Assembly (NCBI GenBank): GCA_030340625.1
Contig: JAOPHQ010003695.1
Coordinates: forward strand, 620,001-684,000
Direction: 5' to 3'
Length of the DNA stretch: 64,000 bases
Origin: Merluccius polli
Taxonomy: Eukaryota > Chordata > Actinopteri > Gadiformes > Merlucciidae
In this document: positions 46,918 through 58,140 of the stretch, piece by piece
How the letters are laid out: every line of letters begins with the position of its first letter
Numbering within the stretch: position 1 is the stretch's first letter
The notes under the pieces: model-generated
What the model was told of the DNA's origin: nothing
What the model saw: the letters and a program-made list of their open reading frames with translations, nothing else
The model's database searches: none
Position numbers and translations under genes: made by a program

Positions 46918-46999
<82 letters not shown>
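46918..46999. repeat. Long perfect (CA)n microsatellite, about 40 units
   Basis: About 82 bases of uninterrupted AC, the longest dinucleotide tract in the window. It is located in the intron between Ig5 and the first FN3 exon. Confidence 0.97.
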
Positions 47000-47000
<1 letters not shown>

Positions 47001-47454
47001 CTTTATAAAGTCATACAATATTTAAGAGACAAGCCAAATATCAAGGGTTTAAAAGTCCCATAAGAAGCACACAATTGAAATGGGAAACAGGTTTTTTTTT
47101 TCCTATGGCCACTACAAGGCAATTTCAGCCTATTACTGTTATTATCATGTCCAAGGCATCATTCACTGGTTGGGTAATCATTGTAATCATCACATTACTT
47201 GAAACACGTCGACGACGGCTTGAGAATCAACTCGAGAATCAGCTTTAAGAACAAGCAACCTATAGCCATGGAGGCGCCAATCACCAAGTGTGTTTGGTTA
47301 CTCCTCCTCCTCCTCCTTCTCCTCTTCTTCAGCTGTGGACATTTGTGAATGGGGGAAAAGTAACATGTTAATCAGGACCATAAAAGAGTCCTCACTTCCT
47401 ATTGTGTCAAACATTATATAAAAAAACTAAAAACCAACACATCTTATACACATT

Positions 47455-47550
47455 CTTAGCCTTTGTGACCCCAAGTGGGAATCCCAACTCCTAACCCTGG
47501 CGGTGTTAATGCCATGCTCTACCTGTTGAGCTAGACAGGACAACATTTAG
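47455..47550 (-). repeat. tRNA-derived SINE head (minus strand)
   Basis: The minus strand reads GTCCTGTCTAGCTCAACAGG then TAGAGCATGGC, matching the A-box region of the SINE at 20795-20930. The tail is not evident, so it is a truncated copy. Confidence 0.7.
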
Positions 47551-47555
47551 GGTTA

Positions 47556-47789
47556 TGCCTCGTACATACTGGTTGCGTAGAAAGTTGATGTTATATATTT
47601 TTACGTATTTTTACCTACGCCGAGATTTCTGCGTATGTCAAGTTTAATGCATAGGTTTCATATGTGTTCTGGTGCATGCGCTGGATTCTTCTGCAACTCA
47701 ATGAGGGTTGCAAGCCATAAGCCACTTGGAATGGAAATTAATGGACTTTTGAACTGCTATGCAACTACGCAACCAGTATGTACGAGGCA
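47556..47789. mobile_element. PIF/Harbinger-type MITE (234 bp)
   Basis: TGCCTCGTACATACTGGTTG then CGTAG at the left and its exact reverse complement at the right (25-bp perfect TIRs). It is flanked on both sides by TTA (47553-47555 and 47790-47792). A 3-bp TWA duplication with such TIRs is the PIF/Harbinger signature. It ends 109 bases before the next ncam2 exon. Perfect TIRs suggest a recent insertion. Confidence 0.9.
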
Positions 47790-47898
47790 TTATAAATAAT
47801 AACTAAATTATAAAAAATACTTCCCTTGGGAATTTGATTGTGGTTGTGTGCCGTTGTGACGACCCCATCCGTCTTTTCCCATCTCGTTTCCCCACCAG

Positions 47899-48072
47899 AT
47901 GTGCCGTCGAACCCATACTCAGTGCGTCTGTCGGCCGTCTCCCAGCGCCTGGCCACCGTCACCTTCATGAAGCCTGACTCCCATGGCGGCGTGCCCATCG
48001 GCCACTACCTGGTACAGTACAAGGAGCTCTCCACGTACGACTGGCGGGAGGTCAGGTCCCACAGCGCCCAGA
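47899..48072 (+). CDS. ncam2: ncam2 exon: FN3 domain 1, first part
   Basis: 174 nt, phase 1 in, phase 1 out. It reads VPSNPYSVRLSAVSQRLATV, then TFMKPDSHGGVPIGHYLVQY, KELSTYDWREVRSHSAQ. P-D-S-H-G-G-V-P-I-x-H-Y is the B-C region of the first FN3 domain of NCAM2, with the conserved Trp in DWREV. The acceptor is TTTCCCCACCAG; the donor is GTAAGT. Confidence 0.97.
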
Positions 48073-48218
48073 GTAAGTACATTCACTTTCACCCTTTATT
48101 TTTAAATTTTCACTCTTTACTTTTTACTTTCACTCTTCATCAAATCACTTCCATTCACTTTCAATGGGTGATTTTTTTATTATTGCCTTTTTCATGTAGA
48201 ATATGCTTTTATGCAGCA

Positions 48219-48249
48219 GGGGTCAGGGGGAACCAAACCCCCTGACCCC
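48219..48249. repeat. Perfect 12-bp GC-rich hairpin
   Basis: GGGGTCAGGGGG, loop AACCAAA, then CCCCCTGACCCC. It is 147 bases after the donor of the preceding exon. Confidence 0.95.
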
Positions 48250-48428
48250 GCCTTCAGGGTTTTTTTTCATTCTGGGACAGGGCTGCCGGCTCCCCTGTAA
48301 ACACCTCTTCAATTCAGTTTCAATAACAGTTTGAGCTGTTTTTGCTTTAGTTTCATTCTAGTTTAGTTTTTGTCCATATTCCCCTTCGCCTTGATTGTTG
48401 GAATGATTTGCACGTGTCTGTTAGTTGA

Positions 48429-49572
48429 TTGCACAGCCTTTCAGAGGGAATACAAGATGAACTGGCCTCTCAGGTACTTCCTTCTAGCCTAGACCTGTTC
48501 ATCGACCTGGCAATTCGCATTGATAGCCGCATGTGTAAACGAAGGTGGGAGAAGAGGTTGATGTCGCCACTTGCACCACACTCACTGCAGATTCAGGTTA
48601 TTTCCCACAAGGGTCAACTGATGAAGAGGCCACCGTGGAGCCCATGCAGTTGGGAAGGACGAGGGTAACCATGGCTAGGCGACATTGGAGATTCAGAGAC
48701 AACTGCTGCATGTACTGTAGGGAACTTGATCACTTTGTTTCAACCTGTCTTGTAAAAGAGCGGGCTCACCAGTTAGAGGGTGGAACAAACAAAGGCCCTT
48801 CCCTCTGTTCTATGCCCACTACTTTGTGTTTGCCTGCATTGGCAGAATCAGTCATAGTCCCTTTCTGCTCTTGTTGACACTCTTCCCTGGTTCGCCAGCC
48901 ACCACTGTACCCTTAAAGATACCTATGGAGGCCAACACCTTGGACGGCCATCTCATAGGCAGAGTAACAATCATGCTCCAGCTGGTCTCCTGCAACTGTC
49001 TGACGGAAAAACACAAGACAGCCCACTTCATTCCGCTCCCCAAGTTACCATCGACCAAGGAAACAGTGCAGCTCATGATCCAAAATGTTTTCCGAATCAA
49101 TGGACTCCCTTCGGACATTGTGTCAGATCGTGGTCCCCAGTTCTCAGTGCGGTTCTGGGAGGCCTTCTGCAAGCTTATGGGTACATCAGCCAGCTTGTTT
49201 TCTGGTTACCACCCCAGACCAACGGCCAGTTGGAGTGTGCCAACCAGGACCTGGAAACTTCCCTGCGTTGCCTCGTCTCCAGCCACGCCAGCTCCTGGAG
49301 CCAGTAGCTGCGCCCTTCACAGTTCTGCCTCCGGTCTCTCACCGTTCCTGTGCGCCCAAGGATACCAGCCAACTTTGTCCCCTAACCAGGAAGAGGAAGT
49401 CAATGTGCTGTCTGCCCGGAAGTTTGTCCGGCTCTGGAAACCTGTAAAGAGCACTCTCCTCCGCACTACCTCCTGGTATCCGTGGCAGTTGGACCATCAC
49501 AGGGCACCTGCTCCTTGTTACAGCCCTGGGCAGAGGGTGTGCTCTCTGTTCAAAGTTCTCTCCTGTTCATAA
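48429..49572 (+). mobile_element. Ty3/gypsy retrotransposon remnant (gag end, protease start, integrase)
   Basis: Three pieces on the plus strand. (1) About 48429-48545 is gag C-terminal sequence (LASQVLPSSLDLFIDLAIRI). (2) From about 48610 there is a frame with EPMQLGR and a CCHC zinc knuckle, C-M-Y-C-x4-H-x4-C, followed at about 48925-48980 by the beginning of a protease-like segment (TLDGHLIGRVTIM). (3) Directly joined is the integrase core, TAHFIPLPKLPSTKETVQL with the second catalytic Asp in DIVSDRGPQFS (about 49120), then frame-shifted downstream sequence to 49572. Most of protease, all reverse transcriptase and RNase H, and the first integrase Asp region are deleted. No LTRs were identified. 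Inactive. Confidence 0.8.
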
Positions 49573-49649
49573 GTAATATTTTTTTGTTCACATTCTGTGT
49601 CCATGTCTGCATTTGGGTCCAATTCTGAAACATGATAAGTTTATGCATC

Positions 49650-49716
49650 CACTACTACTGTTTTACTTGGATGTAGCTTTGGATAAAAGGTTAGTGCTAA
49701 ATGACTAAAACTAAAA
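49650..49716 (+). repeat. SINE/LINE tail fragment
   Basis: CTTTGGATAAAAGGTTAGTG then CTAAATGACTAAAACT is a degraded copy of the tail seen in the SINE at 20608-20766. Confidence 0.5.
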
Positions 49717-52117
49717 TGCTAATTATTGCGTTTATAGTGCTGTGCTTAGTGTTATTATTGAGACATCACTAGTTACTGTAGTTAATGCCAAAGTATTACA
49801 ATTATGGCTGTTTCACGTGATAAGGTGTGGTGTGTGTGATGTATAGCATGGAACATTAATTGGCTCAGCAGCAAAATGGATTCATTAAAGGGACAGTTTA
49901 CCTCATACAACCCTTTACATTGCAGCTATACATTGCAGCATTTGACATAGTTTGGAAAAATCGTGCTGATCCAGAAAATGTGCTGTTTACTGTGTCTTTG
50001 TATTTATGTGTACATATCAGTCAATAACCTCATGATGACTGCATTTTTAGGTTAATTTTCCTTCTCTCTGTACTTTTTTATATTTATGTTTTATAACAAA
50101 TGTGGCCGTCAAATACAATGACAGAGTCAAGCTACAGCTTGCAGGTGTTGTAACTCTATGTTCATTTTCTATTTGTTTAATCTCTTCAAATATTCAGTGA
50201 AAAACAAGTCAGTCACCGAGCGGAGCCAATTTTTATCGCGGACTGTGTCATTACTAAACTGCTCTGGGATTAACCTCCTGCTTATGTCTGTTAACCTCAC
50301 CTTTCCAGCCCCGCACAGGTGCACAAATCAAACTACTGGTGCTCGACAGCGGGGAGTAGGTTGACATAGCGTGTGAAGCGATCCATGTCCATCTTCCTCT
50401 TCCTACTCTTCTTCACCTTCATCATCCTTTTCTTCATTTCCCTCCCCCTTCTTTTCATCTTCCTCCTCTTCAACTTTCTCCTCCCTCTCTTCCTCACTCT
50501 TCACATGGTGGATGTCACCTCACCCATCCCCCCCCCCACCACACACACACATTTTTCATTTTCTTCTATAAACACACATAGCCGCCGCCCCCCGATACAC
50601 ACACAAAACACAGACCCATCATTCTGTCCTTCAACTGCAGAGAGAGAGAGTGACAAAAAAAGAGAGAGAGAGCAAGCGCTGGCTCCTGATCATGTATGAA
50701 GGTCCCCCCCCTTCCTTCTTCGTCTCCCAGAGGGGATATGTGGCTCAATGCAAAGGAGTTATTTTGGAGAACGAAATACAAAATGAAATAAATACAAAGT
50801 AAAAAAATAAGGAATTGCACATCTGCTGGGGTGATAAGCAAGAAGCTATGATGACAAACCCATGGCAGGGCTTATCACTGTTATCCCTAATTTCAGAGTC
50901 AATTACAATAGAGAGAGGTGCTGCAGGTAATGCTAAGTAGTATCATAAAAAGACACCAAAATAACCCTGGTGCTAGCAAAGAGAATTATAGCGGGACATG
51001 CAGCTGTAGAGCAGGAGGAGGAGGAGGAGGAGGAACAAAACTAGCAGTGATGAAGTAACTCCCAAAAGTTGAGAGCAAACAAAACTTAATTGGCTTAATG
51101 AATTCAGATTAATTAGAACTTCATCTCCGGCTGTCTATTAAAAAAATGTGCTATTTGTTCATAATTTCGAGGGAAATCAGCAGCATAATTTAATCACAGA
51201 AAGCCCCAGGAGGCTGCAAAACTTCATTATAATGAGACGTGTGGACTAATTTCAGGTTTGGTTTATTTATTTATTTATTTTAATCCACGTATAAGTGGCC
51301 CTCTTTGCCTAAACATTGCTTACTACACTTGCAAATTGCATAATTTGTTTCCATCTAAAGACGAGAGGAATGCAAAGCACCTATTATCATTTAAGTATTT
51401 AATTTGTTCACGCCACAAAAAGAAGACTTGTCACTTGAGTGCCTACACTGAACACTTACTTTTTTTTGGGGGGGGGGGGGGGTTGCAATGTGATATAGAT
51501 TTCATACGCAAAGGTTTTTGTGGCACATCATTTTCACAGTTTTTTCTTTATTTTCTAAACAGTTTCTACCCTATCCTAGCATGAAACAACATTTCAGTGC
51601 CAAAATGAACTATTAATGTTTGACTACTCTTCCAGTGATTTGGAAGAATTGGTTTGCTAAGAAAGATTGATGGCATTTATGATAGGTAAACTTTTCTGAG
51701 AGGGTGGCTAACAACTCCTAGGTAAATGTTGTCATTTTATGTCCCAAGTTTGAAAAACAAAACCAGTTCCAATCCTACCAGTCTTCCAGTGGAATTGCTT
51801 TTGCTGTGCTAAAATGTGGACAAGGACTAGGAAAACGAAAGAAAACAAAACAAAATCAAACATAGCGCCAAAGTCATTGTGTAATAATCAAATGAGAAGA
51901 ATAACACAAGGTTGTCCTGGCCCAATGAAATTCTTGTGACAGGGCTGAAGTCAACTATCTTAACATGAATTGATATATGATCATGATGTACATATTTTTA
52001 TCGATGCTGAGGTGATATTTTGTGAAAATGTCTTGTTTTGTGGCTCTTCATTTGGGTGCAGTCTAAACACTTGCCATGATGATGATATTAATATGATGAT
52101 GTGTTGTCCACCACCAG
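49717..52117. other. Intronic stretch
   Basis: No exon recognised. A pyrimidine-rich segment (TTCCTC repeats) at 50390-50520, GAGAGA at 50638-50670, (GAG)n at 51014-51032 and a run of about 15 G at 51468-51482. The rest is AT-rich. Confidence 0.6.
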
Positions 52118-52237
52118 CAACGGTGGTGCTGATGGGCCTGGAGCCCAACACCACCTACGAGGTCCGGGTGGCGGCGATCAACGGGAAGGGTCAGGGGGAA
52201 TTCAGCCACACCGAGAGCTTCCAGACCCTACCTATCC
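52118..52237 (+). CDS. ncam2: ncam2 exon: FN3 domain 1, second part
   Basis: 120 nt, phase 1 in, phase 1 out. It reads TVVLMGLEPNTTYEVRVAAI, then NGKGQGEFSHTESFQTLPI. LEPNTTYE-x-RVAAxNGKGxG is the E-F-G strand region of the first FN3 domain and carries an N-glycosylation site (NTT). The acceptor is CCACCACCAG. The donor CCGTAAGT at 52238 is the first of six tandem copies of the same site (see the minisatellite at 52219-52590). The annotated end is the one whose phase fits the next exon (CGA-GAG, R-E). Confidence 0.96.
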
Positions 52238-52590
52238 GTAAGTCTTTACTCTACTCCTCCGTCATAACCACCCCCAACCCCCCTTCCAGACCCTACCCAT
52301 CCGTAAGTCTTTACTCTACTCCTCCGTCATAACCACCCCCAACCCCCCTTCCAGACCCTCCCATCCGTAAGTCTTCCTCTACTCCTCCGTCATAACCACC
52401 CCCAACCACCTTCCAGACCCTTCCAGACCCTCCCATCCGTAAGTCTTCCTCTACTCCTCCGTCATAACCACCCCCAACCACCTTCCAGACCCTTCCAGAC
52501 CCTCCCATCCGTAAGTCTTCCTCTACTCCTCCGTCATAACCACCCCCAACCACCTTCCAGACCCTCCCATCCGTAAGTCTTACTCTACTC
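52219..52590 (+). repeat. Minisatellite that repeats the exon end and its 5' splice site
   Basis: Starting inside the exon, the unit CTTCCAGACCCTMCCATCCG then TAAGTCTT(T)AC/CCTCTACTCCTC and CGTCATAACCACCCCCAAC repeats. GTAAGT occurs at 52238, 52303, 52367, 52439, 52511 and 52573 (spacings 65, 64, 72, 72, 62). Two units have an extra CTTCCAGACC. Each unit thus holds a copy of the last ~19 exon bases and a consensus donor. Each is preceded by an acceptor-like CNCCTTCCAG. Confidence 0.96.
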
Positions 52591-53673
52591 CTCCGTCATA
52601 TGCTTGGAGACCGCCTGTGACGCCCATTGAAAGCATGTCTTACTCAATTACACAATTTGTGCAATGACTGTAACCTGATTGTTCCAATGCCTGGTACGCT
52701 ACATGTCAACAAGTTACACATGAAGCCCAATCAATGTACAAGCAAGTGAACATGTTAACATGATGTCCCAGGAAAGATAGGCATCTGGCATGAACTCTTT
52801 TATTTCCATATGCCTATTCAAGTCGAAATATCATTTAAGATTAGACTGTGTTGGCGACGCAAATTACATCGGGATTGACCAGATTATCATATCATTAATA
52901 CACACCCACCACCATAAAACCTAATCAGCTTTATCAACGCCCTCTCCGCAAAAACCCAACCACGCGCTCGGTGCTCGCAGCCTCCCCTACGTCCCTGCGA
53001 CATGAATGCAGATGATCGGATTAATGCGGAAATCTGTGGGATGTGTGTCGAGCCGAAAAAAACACTGCGCTATGAAAATGTGTAACACGGTGGGTCGTAA
53101 CAATGCTTATTTTAATGGAGGAAAAAAAAACCAAGGTACTCACTAATCTAGCGGGATAACCATAATTCCAGGGCAAGGCCGTTGCAAAGTTGTAAACCCT
53201 TCCTCTCTACACACACCCACACCCACACATGCACACACACTTAGCACACATTTACACTCTCCTCCCACTAGATCAATTACATGTTCTCAACACCACTACG
53301 TTAGCAGAATGCTAACCACTAAGAGGTGAATGTATGTAGGAGTTGCCTAGCGGAGCATGATAAGGGATGATAAGAGACTGTGAGGGTCAAGCTAAGTCGC
53401 GTGTGCACTTGTCACACCCCACTCTCCCCGACGCCAATGGAGACGCCAGATTGTACCTGGGCCGCTCTCTTCCTCTGTTTCCTTATCTCGTTATTCTTCA
53501 CTCTGGCAGCTGCTGAGCTGCATGCACGAGCACACGCATGCACACATACACACATTTACACTTGTAGAAATACACACTTGTACAAATACATGGGCAGCAC
53601 AGTCAATTTTCATGCAAGGCATGTAGGCTTTGGTAGTACACTTGTGGCACAATCGCATGTCAACGCACGCATT

Positions 53674-53718
<45 letters not shown>

Positions 53719-53814
53719 ACATACAATGGATCTATTCTCTTATGCCGTACGCTTTGCTTCACTGTCCTGCTCCCCCCCCCCCCCCCCCCCCAACCACCCA
53801 CCCTCCGCCTCCAG
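52591..53814. other. Short intron sequence with CA and C tracts
   Basis: A (CA)n run at 53678-53716 and a poly-C run of 20 at 53772-53791, which forms an extreme polypyrimidine tract 23 bases before the next exon. Confidence 0.8.
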
Positions 53815-53936
53815 GAGAGCCTAGCCCCCCTGCAGTGCACGGCCAGCGAGGGATGGGCAAGGCGTACCGCCTGGGGCTGGTGAAGCAGGATGACGGGGGG
53901 ATGCCCATCGTGGAGTACATCATCAAGTACAAGACG
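53815..53936 (+). CDS. ncam2: ncam2 exon: FN3 domain 2, first part
   Basis: 122 nt, phase 1 in, phase 0 out. It reads EPSPPAVHGQRGMGKAYRLG, then LVKQDDGGMPIVEYIIKYKT. REPSPP begins the second FN3 domain, and KQDDGG-x-PI-x-xY is its conserved B-C loop in NCAMs. The acceptor is CCGCCTCCAG after the 20-base poly-C; the donor is GTGAGA. Confidence 0.96.
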
Positions 53937-56900
53937 GTGAGAGACACTTTTTAAAAAATGAAACGAAAAATATGCGGTACCAGTGACTGTTCCCTTTGTA
54001 AGAAAAAGGTCTAGGATGTATGTATAATATGCAATATAGCATATATGATGCTTATAAAACTCAAAATAACCAGTGTGTCACAAACCCCCATCACTCCTTC
54101 AATCTCAATCTTGTATACAGTATAATCAGCATTTTGTGATGTCACAATTTTTTTCCGACATCCCGATCCGCCGGCCAGATTTCAGAGGACAGTATATAGA
54201 TAAGGTCCAAAATTTTGGTGGAAGAAGTCCAGTCTTGAAACATTTTATATAATTCATAGGAATTAAGGTCTAGATATAATTAATACCAATTATATCACTT
54301 ATATCAGAATTATATCAGGTACATCAAGTCAAGCTTTGCAGAAATTTAAACATAAAACAACAATAAAACTGCTTTTGTGGTGGGTGTCGGGGTAGAAATG
54401 ACTTAACGTATATATATATAGAGAGAGTGATAGCGTTATGGGTATCTTCTTTTCTTCTTCTTTATTGAAAGGGATATCAGTCCTGGGAAGTTTCCCGGCG
54501 CCGGCGAGATTTATTACAGTCGACAACTCCTCTGCTGAGCACCACGGTGCGTCTAATCGATGGGCGTAAGGCAGCCAGGCAGGAGTGGTGCACTAGAATT
54601 ACCGTTCACATATAGCAAATCATTATCCGCCAGGCTCATTCAGTGCCGACTTATACCAGTTTGACGTGAACAAGAGCTCAAAGTGTATCCTGAAAGAAGA
54701 GAGAGAGAAGAAAGGGAGGAACCCATTAGTACGCGAGGAACGACGCAGGAAGCTTACCCTGTGGTGGCAACATTCACAGGGGAAAAAAACAGACAATGAG
54801 AGTGTTTACGTGCGCACACACACAAGCTGATTGTTGCTGCTCCGAGCCGACGGAACAGTTATTCACGTTGCCATGTAAACACATGTAATGTGGGACGTTG
54901 TGTCATCAGCGCAGTGGGAGCATGCACAAGGGGACGTGAGCGCCCTATTGTCAGGCACTCTATTGGTCTATTTATATGAGCGAATGATGAGCCAAAACAA
55001 AGCCAAACAAACCAGCTTGACGGGTTTCGAGACTGTGGAGCTAAATCACTTCATTATCTTCTAGACTGGAGAGTGTTGGTGTTTTGCACTCGTAATGCCA
55101 CAAAGTTCTGCTCAACGGAAACATGATCGCTTCATGACAAACAACTCGGCATCCATGACAACAACGGCATTTAGTGTCTCAACGAGCACAGACGGTTTCT
55201 TTTACACTGGTTAACAATACACATCAAAGTAAATCTTAATAAAATCTAAGAAGCAAATTTAGGTGCTTTTAGCTTTTAACTTTTCCCATCCTCAAGGAGT
55301 TATCTCCGACTATTCTGTAAACTTTGAATGTTTATTGAGATAAATTGTCAGCAGCCAGGTTATTCAGCTCTGTGTAAACATGGTTTGTGATCCAATGTTC
55401 TTAACAAAGAATGTTCCCATTAGGAGAATACATTTTCTTTGGGGGTATATCAGTGTTGACACAATGCACTTCTTATGGCATGCATCAAAAACATCTGCTG
55501 TGATATCCTTTTTTTTCCTCAATGTTTGCAGTGTTTAAAAGACTTGTCTGATTGGTCCCTGCAGAGTACGAGGGTATGTGCGTGACAGGCTGTTAGCTCG
55601 CTGCATCTCTATTGTAATTTCCTCGTCACACTTCAACAATTCATGTCTACGAGACTATAGTCACCTAAACTCACCCATCCATTAAAACTGATGTTCTGGG
55701 TTTTCCCTGGAAGACGAAGAAGAAAAAAATCCCTGGTTTTAATGTATTTATTTTTTTAGTTGCACGTGGCAGTTTATTTTCTTCCAAGGGTAAAATGTGT
55801 CTCGAGACTAAGCAGGGAAGCCATGCCCCAGTTACCCCCCCCAATGGCCTCGCCTGCCACAGTGACAGATGCACACACACACACACACAGGTCAAACTTG
55901 CTCACGCCACACGTCATCTACAAAAAGAGGTTATGCACCCACCACCAAGGGCAAATTCTGTATGGCTGTGGATTCTGTATATCCACAGCCATGTGTGCTG
56001 TACATCGCCGGATGTACAGCATAGTTTGACTAGCACTCAAGCCTGTGCACAAATGCCCTAATGCACTTGTCAGTGGGGTGCCATCCACATCAAACAGGAG
56101 AATCAAAGGCATGACGTATAGGTACGCATACATACATACAGACAGACAGACAGACATGTCAAGTGGATTTTATTTTGCCTTAATAATTACAGTCTTGATG
56201 CTTAGAAGGCCACATTCTAATGGGATTGAATCTCTTACCCTATATCCTGAACATTGATACCTTCTCGAAAAAACAGGGAGAAAAACAAACTTTAAAAACG
56301 CATGGATGAGAAATTATGGAATTAGGAAGTTATTGTTGAGGGTTTGGCCTGTTTTATGACACATTTATACCTGTTTACTCTCTCTAGCCACTTCATCCAT
56401 GACACATACGCCCCTCAACCAGAACAGAACCATGAACTAACAATAACAGCCTTGCCTTTATGGCTCTCTCCATTGTTATTTACTCATCTCATGTCTTCTT
56501 AACATCCTCTGAGACATCATTGTTTTAAATGACCTTCATTTTTTTTTTGGTCCAAATTTGACAGGATTATATCTGTGCCTTTTCAGCACAAAATTGCTCT
56601 CCTAGCCATCCCTGGAAGGAGAAACGCCAATTTTTGTACTCCTTCTCAAGGTTCCTCCTTTTCCCACTACTGTTTTTGCTAACCCCTGACTCATACCATA
56701 CAAATAAACAGCCCTCGCATGAAAATTATTATTTCCTTGTACAAGGTCTTGGATTCGTCCTTGCTGGTTGCTCTCAGATCACCAAGCAGATGGATAGACC
56801 AATCAGAGGCTGCCATTGTTCTAGGAGGGGGTTAAGGTTATTTTTCAACCACATATAGGCCTACACAAATATGATTTTATGGCATGTAAAAAAAACGCAA

Positions 56901-57611
56901 TTTTAATCTGCCATTAAAGACAGGTAAAATACATATAGCCTAACTAAAAATATCATAGCCTATGCGAAATCCTGCAGTAAACATAGCTGTTATCCAAGTG
57001 AAAACCTTGATTATAGTCTGAAGATAGAAACTCAATTTAAACAGGTTTTGCAAGCATGTTATGTTAGTTTATGTCGTTTGGGTGCATTGGAAAATAAATT
57101 GCTGTAAAAGGAGGCCATGGTTCTTCTCCTGAAGACGGTTGTATTGATGCAGCCATACAGTATATCATCAGTTTTAGCAGAAATAGATGTTATAACAGCA
57201 ATAAAACACCAACATAAATGTGCACTGTTGGATTTTTATCAGAGGAAAAGATGTGAGCCATGTTTGCGGTTCTTCCAACCGGATTTGGAAAGAGCTACTT
57301 ATCAGCTTGCTCCGTTGGGGAAATCTGATTGGCTGTAGGTGTTGTCTGTCAAGTTGTGGCTTGCGAAAGGGACTGAAAATACCTCACAAAATGGACTGGT
57401 AGAACCAGCCTAACAAATAAAACCCATAGTTTGATTCATGGCATATAAATGTAGTCATACAAATGTAGCTCTACTCATGCCGTACAAATAAAAACCAAAC
57501 AAACAAAAGTTTGACTCATGCCATGAATACAAGTTTGACTCAACGCATTCTCTTCTACTCTTTCTTTCCTCTCTCGCCCCCTCACCTGCCCCCGCACCCA
57601 CCCCCTGACAG
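53937..57611. other. Intronic stretch
   Basis: No exon recognised. Holds a TA/GA microsatellite at 54408-54428, twin hairpins at 55962-56021, (GACA)n at 56139-56155 and CA at 55872-55889. The rest is AT-rich without assigned repeats. Confidence 0.6.
55962..56021. repeat. Two adjacent perfect hairpins
   Basis: First: ATGGCTGTGGAT (55962-55973), 7-nt loop, ATCCACAGCCAT (55981-55992). Second: TGCTGTACATC (55996-56006), loop GCCG, GATGTACAGCA (56011-56021). Only three bases separate them. Confidence 0.95.
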
Positions 57612-57786
57612 GACAAGGAGGAGCAGTGGATGACCAAGCTGGTACCGGGTGCCAACGACTTTGCGCTGCTGCAGCCGCTGCAGTGGAACACACGCTATGA
57701 GGTGGAGATCACGGCGCGCAACGTCAAGGGCCTCTCGGAGCCCACCTTCTACCAGTTCTTCATGCCACAGAAGCCCGACATCACAG
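57612..57786 (+). CDS. ncam2: ncam2 exon: FN3 domain 2, second part
   Basis: 175 nt, phase 0 in, phase 1 out. It reads DKEEQWMTKLVPGANDFALL, then QPLQWNTRYEVEITARNVKG, LSEPTFYQFFMPQKPDIT. It contains the Trp of strand C (EEQW), LQW, and YEVEITARN of strand F. This is the last extracellular domain before the membrane-proximal exon. The acceptor is CCCTGACAG; the donor is GTACAA. No transmembrane exon with a matching phase was found in the remaining 6.2 kb. Confidence 0.96.
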
Positions 57787-57925
57787 GTACAAGCACGCTC
57801 AGGTCTGGACCTGAGGGATGCTGTGCGTTACGATTCTGCCAGCCCTATAGTAAACAAGCACTAGGTTGGAGTACGTAGAGAACGTACGGAACGTACCCCT
57901 GGGATCAGCAGAATTAGTGGGGAGG

Positions 57926-58140
57926 AAAGTAGTGTAGTGACTGGGGGTGTTCTTGGTGGTTCTAGCCAAAAGGTTGTGGGTTCGATCCCCCATCCAATGT
58001 CCAGAGCCTAGGCAATGTAGACATCCTTAGAGTGAGGTGCCTGACCCCTACCTGCTCATTAATGTCCTGTCGCTGTGTTCACTGTCTAACCCCCTACCTG
58101 CTCCTTAATGTCCTGTCACTGTCTAACCCGGCTCCTTATG
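57926..58140 (+). repeat. tRNA-derived SINE
   Basis: An A-box-like GTGTAGTGACTGGGGG is followed by a perfect B-box word GGTTCGATCCCC (about 57980) and a body with CCTACCTGCTC-ATTAATGTCCTGTC partly repeated. A polymerase III-type retroposon; it does not fold as a tRNA gene. Confidence 0.7.

Larger units (their letters stand above)
19747..57786 (+). other. ncam2: ncam2 gene body, ten internal exons (Ig3 to FN3-2)
   Basis: Neural cell adhesion molecule 2 is a cell-surface immunoglobulin-superfamily protein of neurons, with five Ig domains, two FN3 domains and a membrane anchor. It mediates homophilic adhesion, notably of olfactory axons. Ten exons found by eye have AG before and GT after each, and their phases match at every junction (phase at exon ends: 2,1,0,1,0,1,1,1,0,1). 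The joined frame is 487 codons without a stop. NCAM2 rather than NCAM1 is indicated by stretches such as SRIGGHQKSM, YSWEGNPVNISCDV, PDSHGGVPI and LEPNTTYEVRVAAINGKGQG. Introns are 6442, 4038, 7914, 6481, 539, 1868, 4045, 1577 and 3675 nt. Signal peptide, Ig1, Ig2, membrane and cytoplasmic exons are outside the window. Confidence 0.95.

Noticed and set aside
46760..47063. Poly-CV / poly-HT ORFs over CA/TG tracts here and elsewhere (10485, 12387, 28712, 43615, 46013, 53491)
   Set aside because: Low-complexity translation of dinucleotide repeats.
52311..52553. 80-codon glycine-rich minus-strand ORF
   Set aside because: Shadow of the splice-site minisatellite on the other strand.
57926..58010. 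tRNA gene at GGTTCGATCCCC
   Set aside because: Head is diverged and fused to a retroposon body; it does not close into a cloverleaf by eye.
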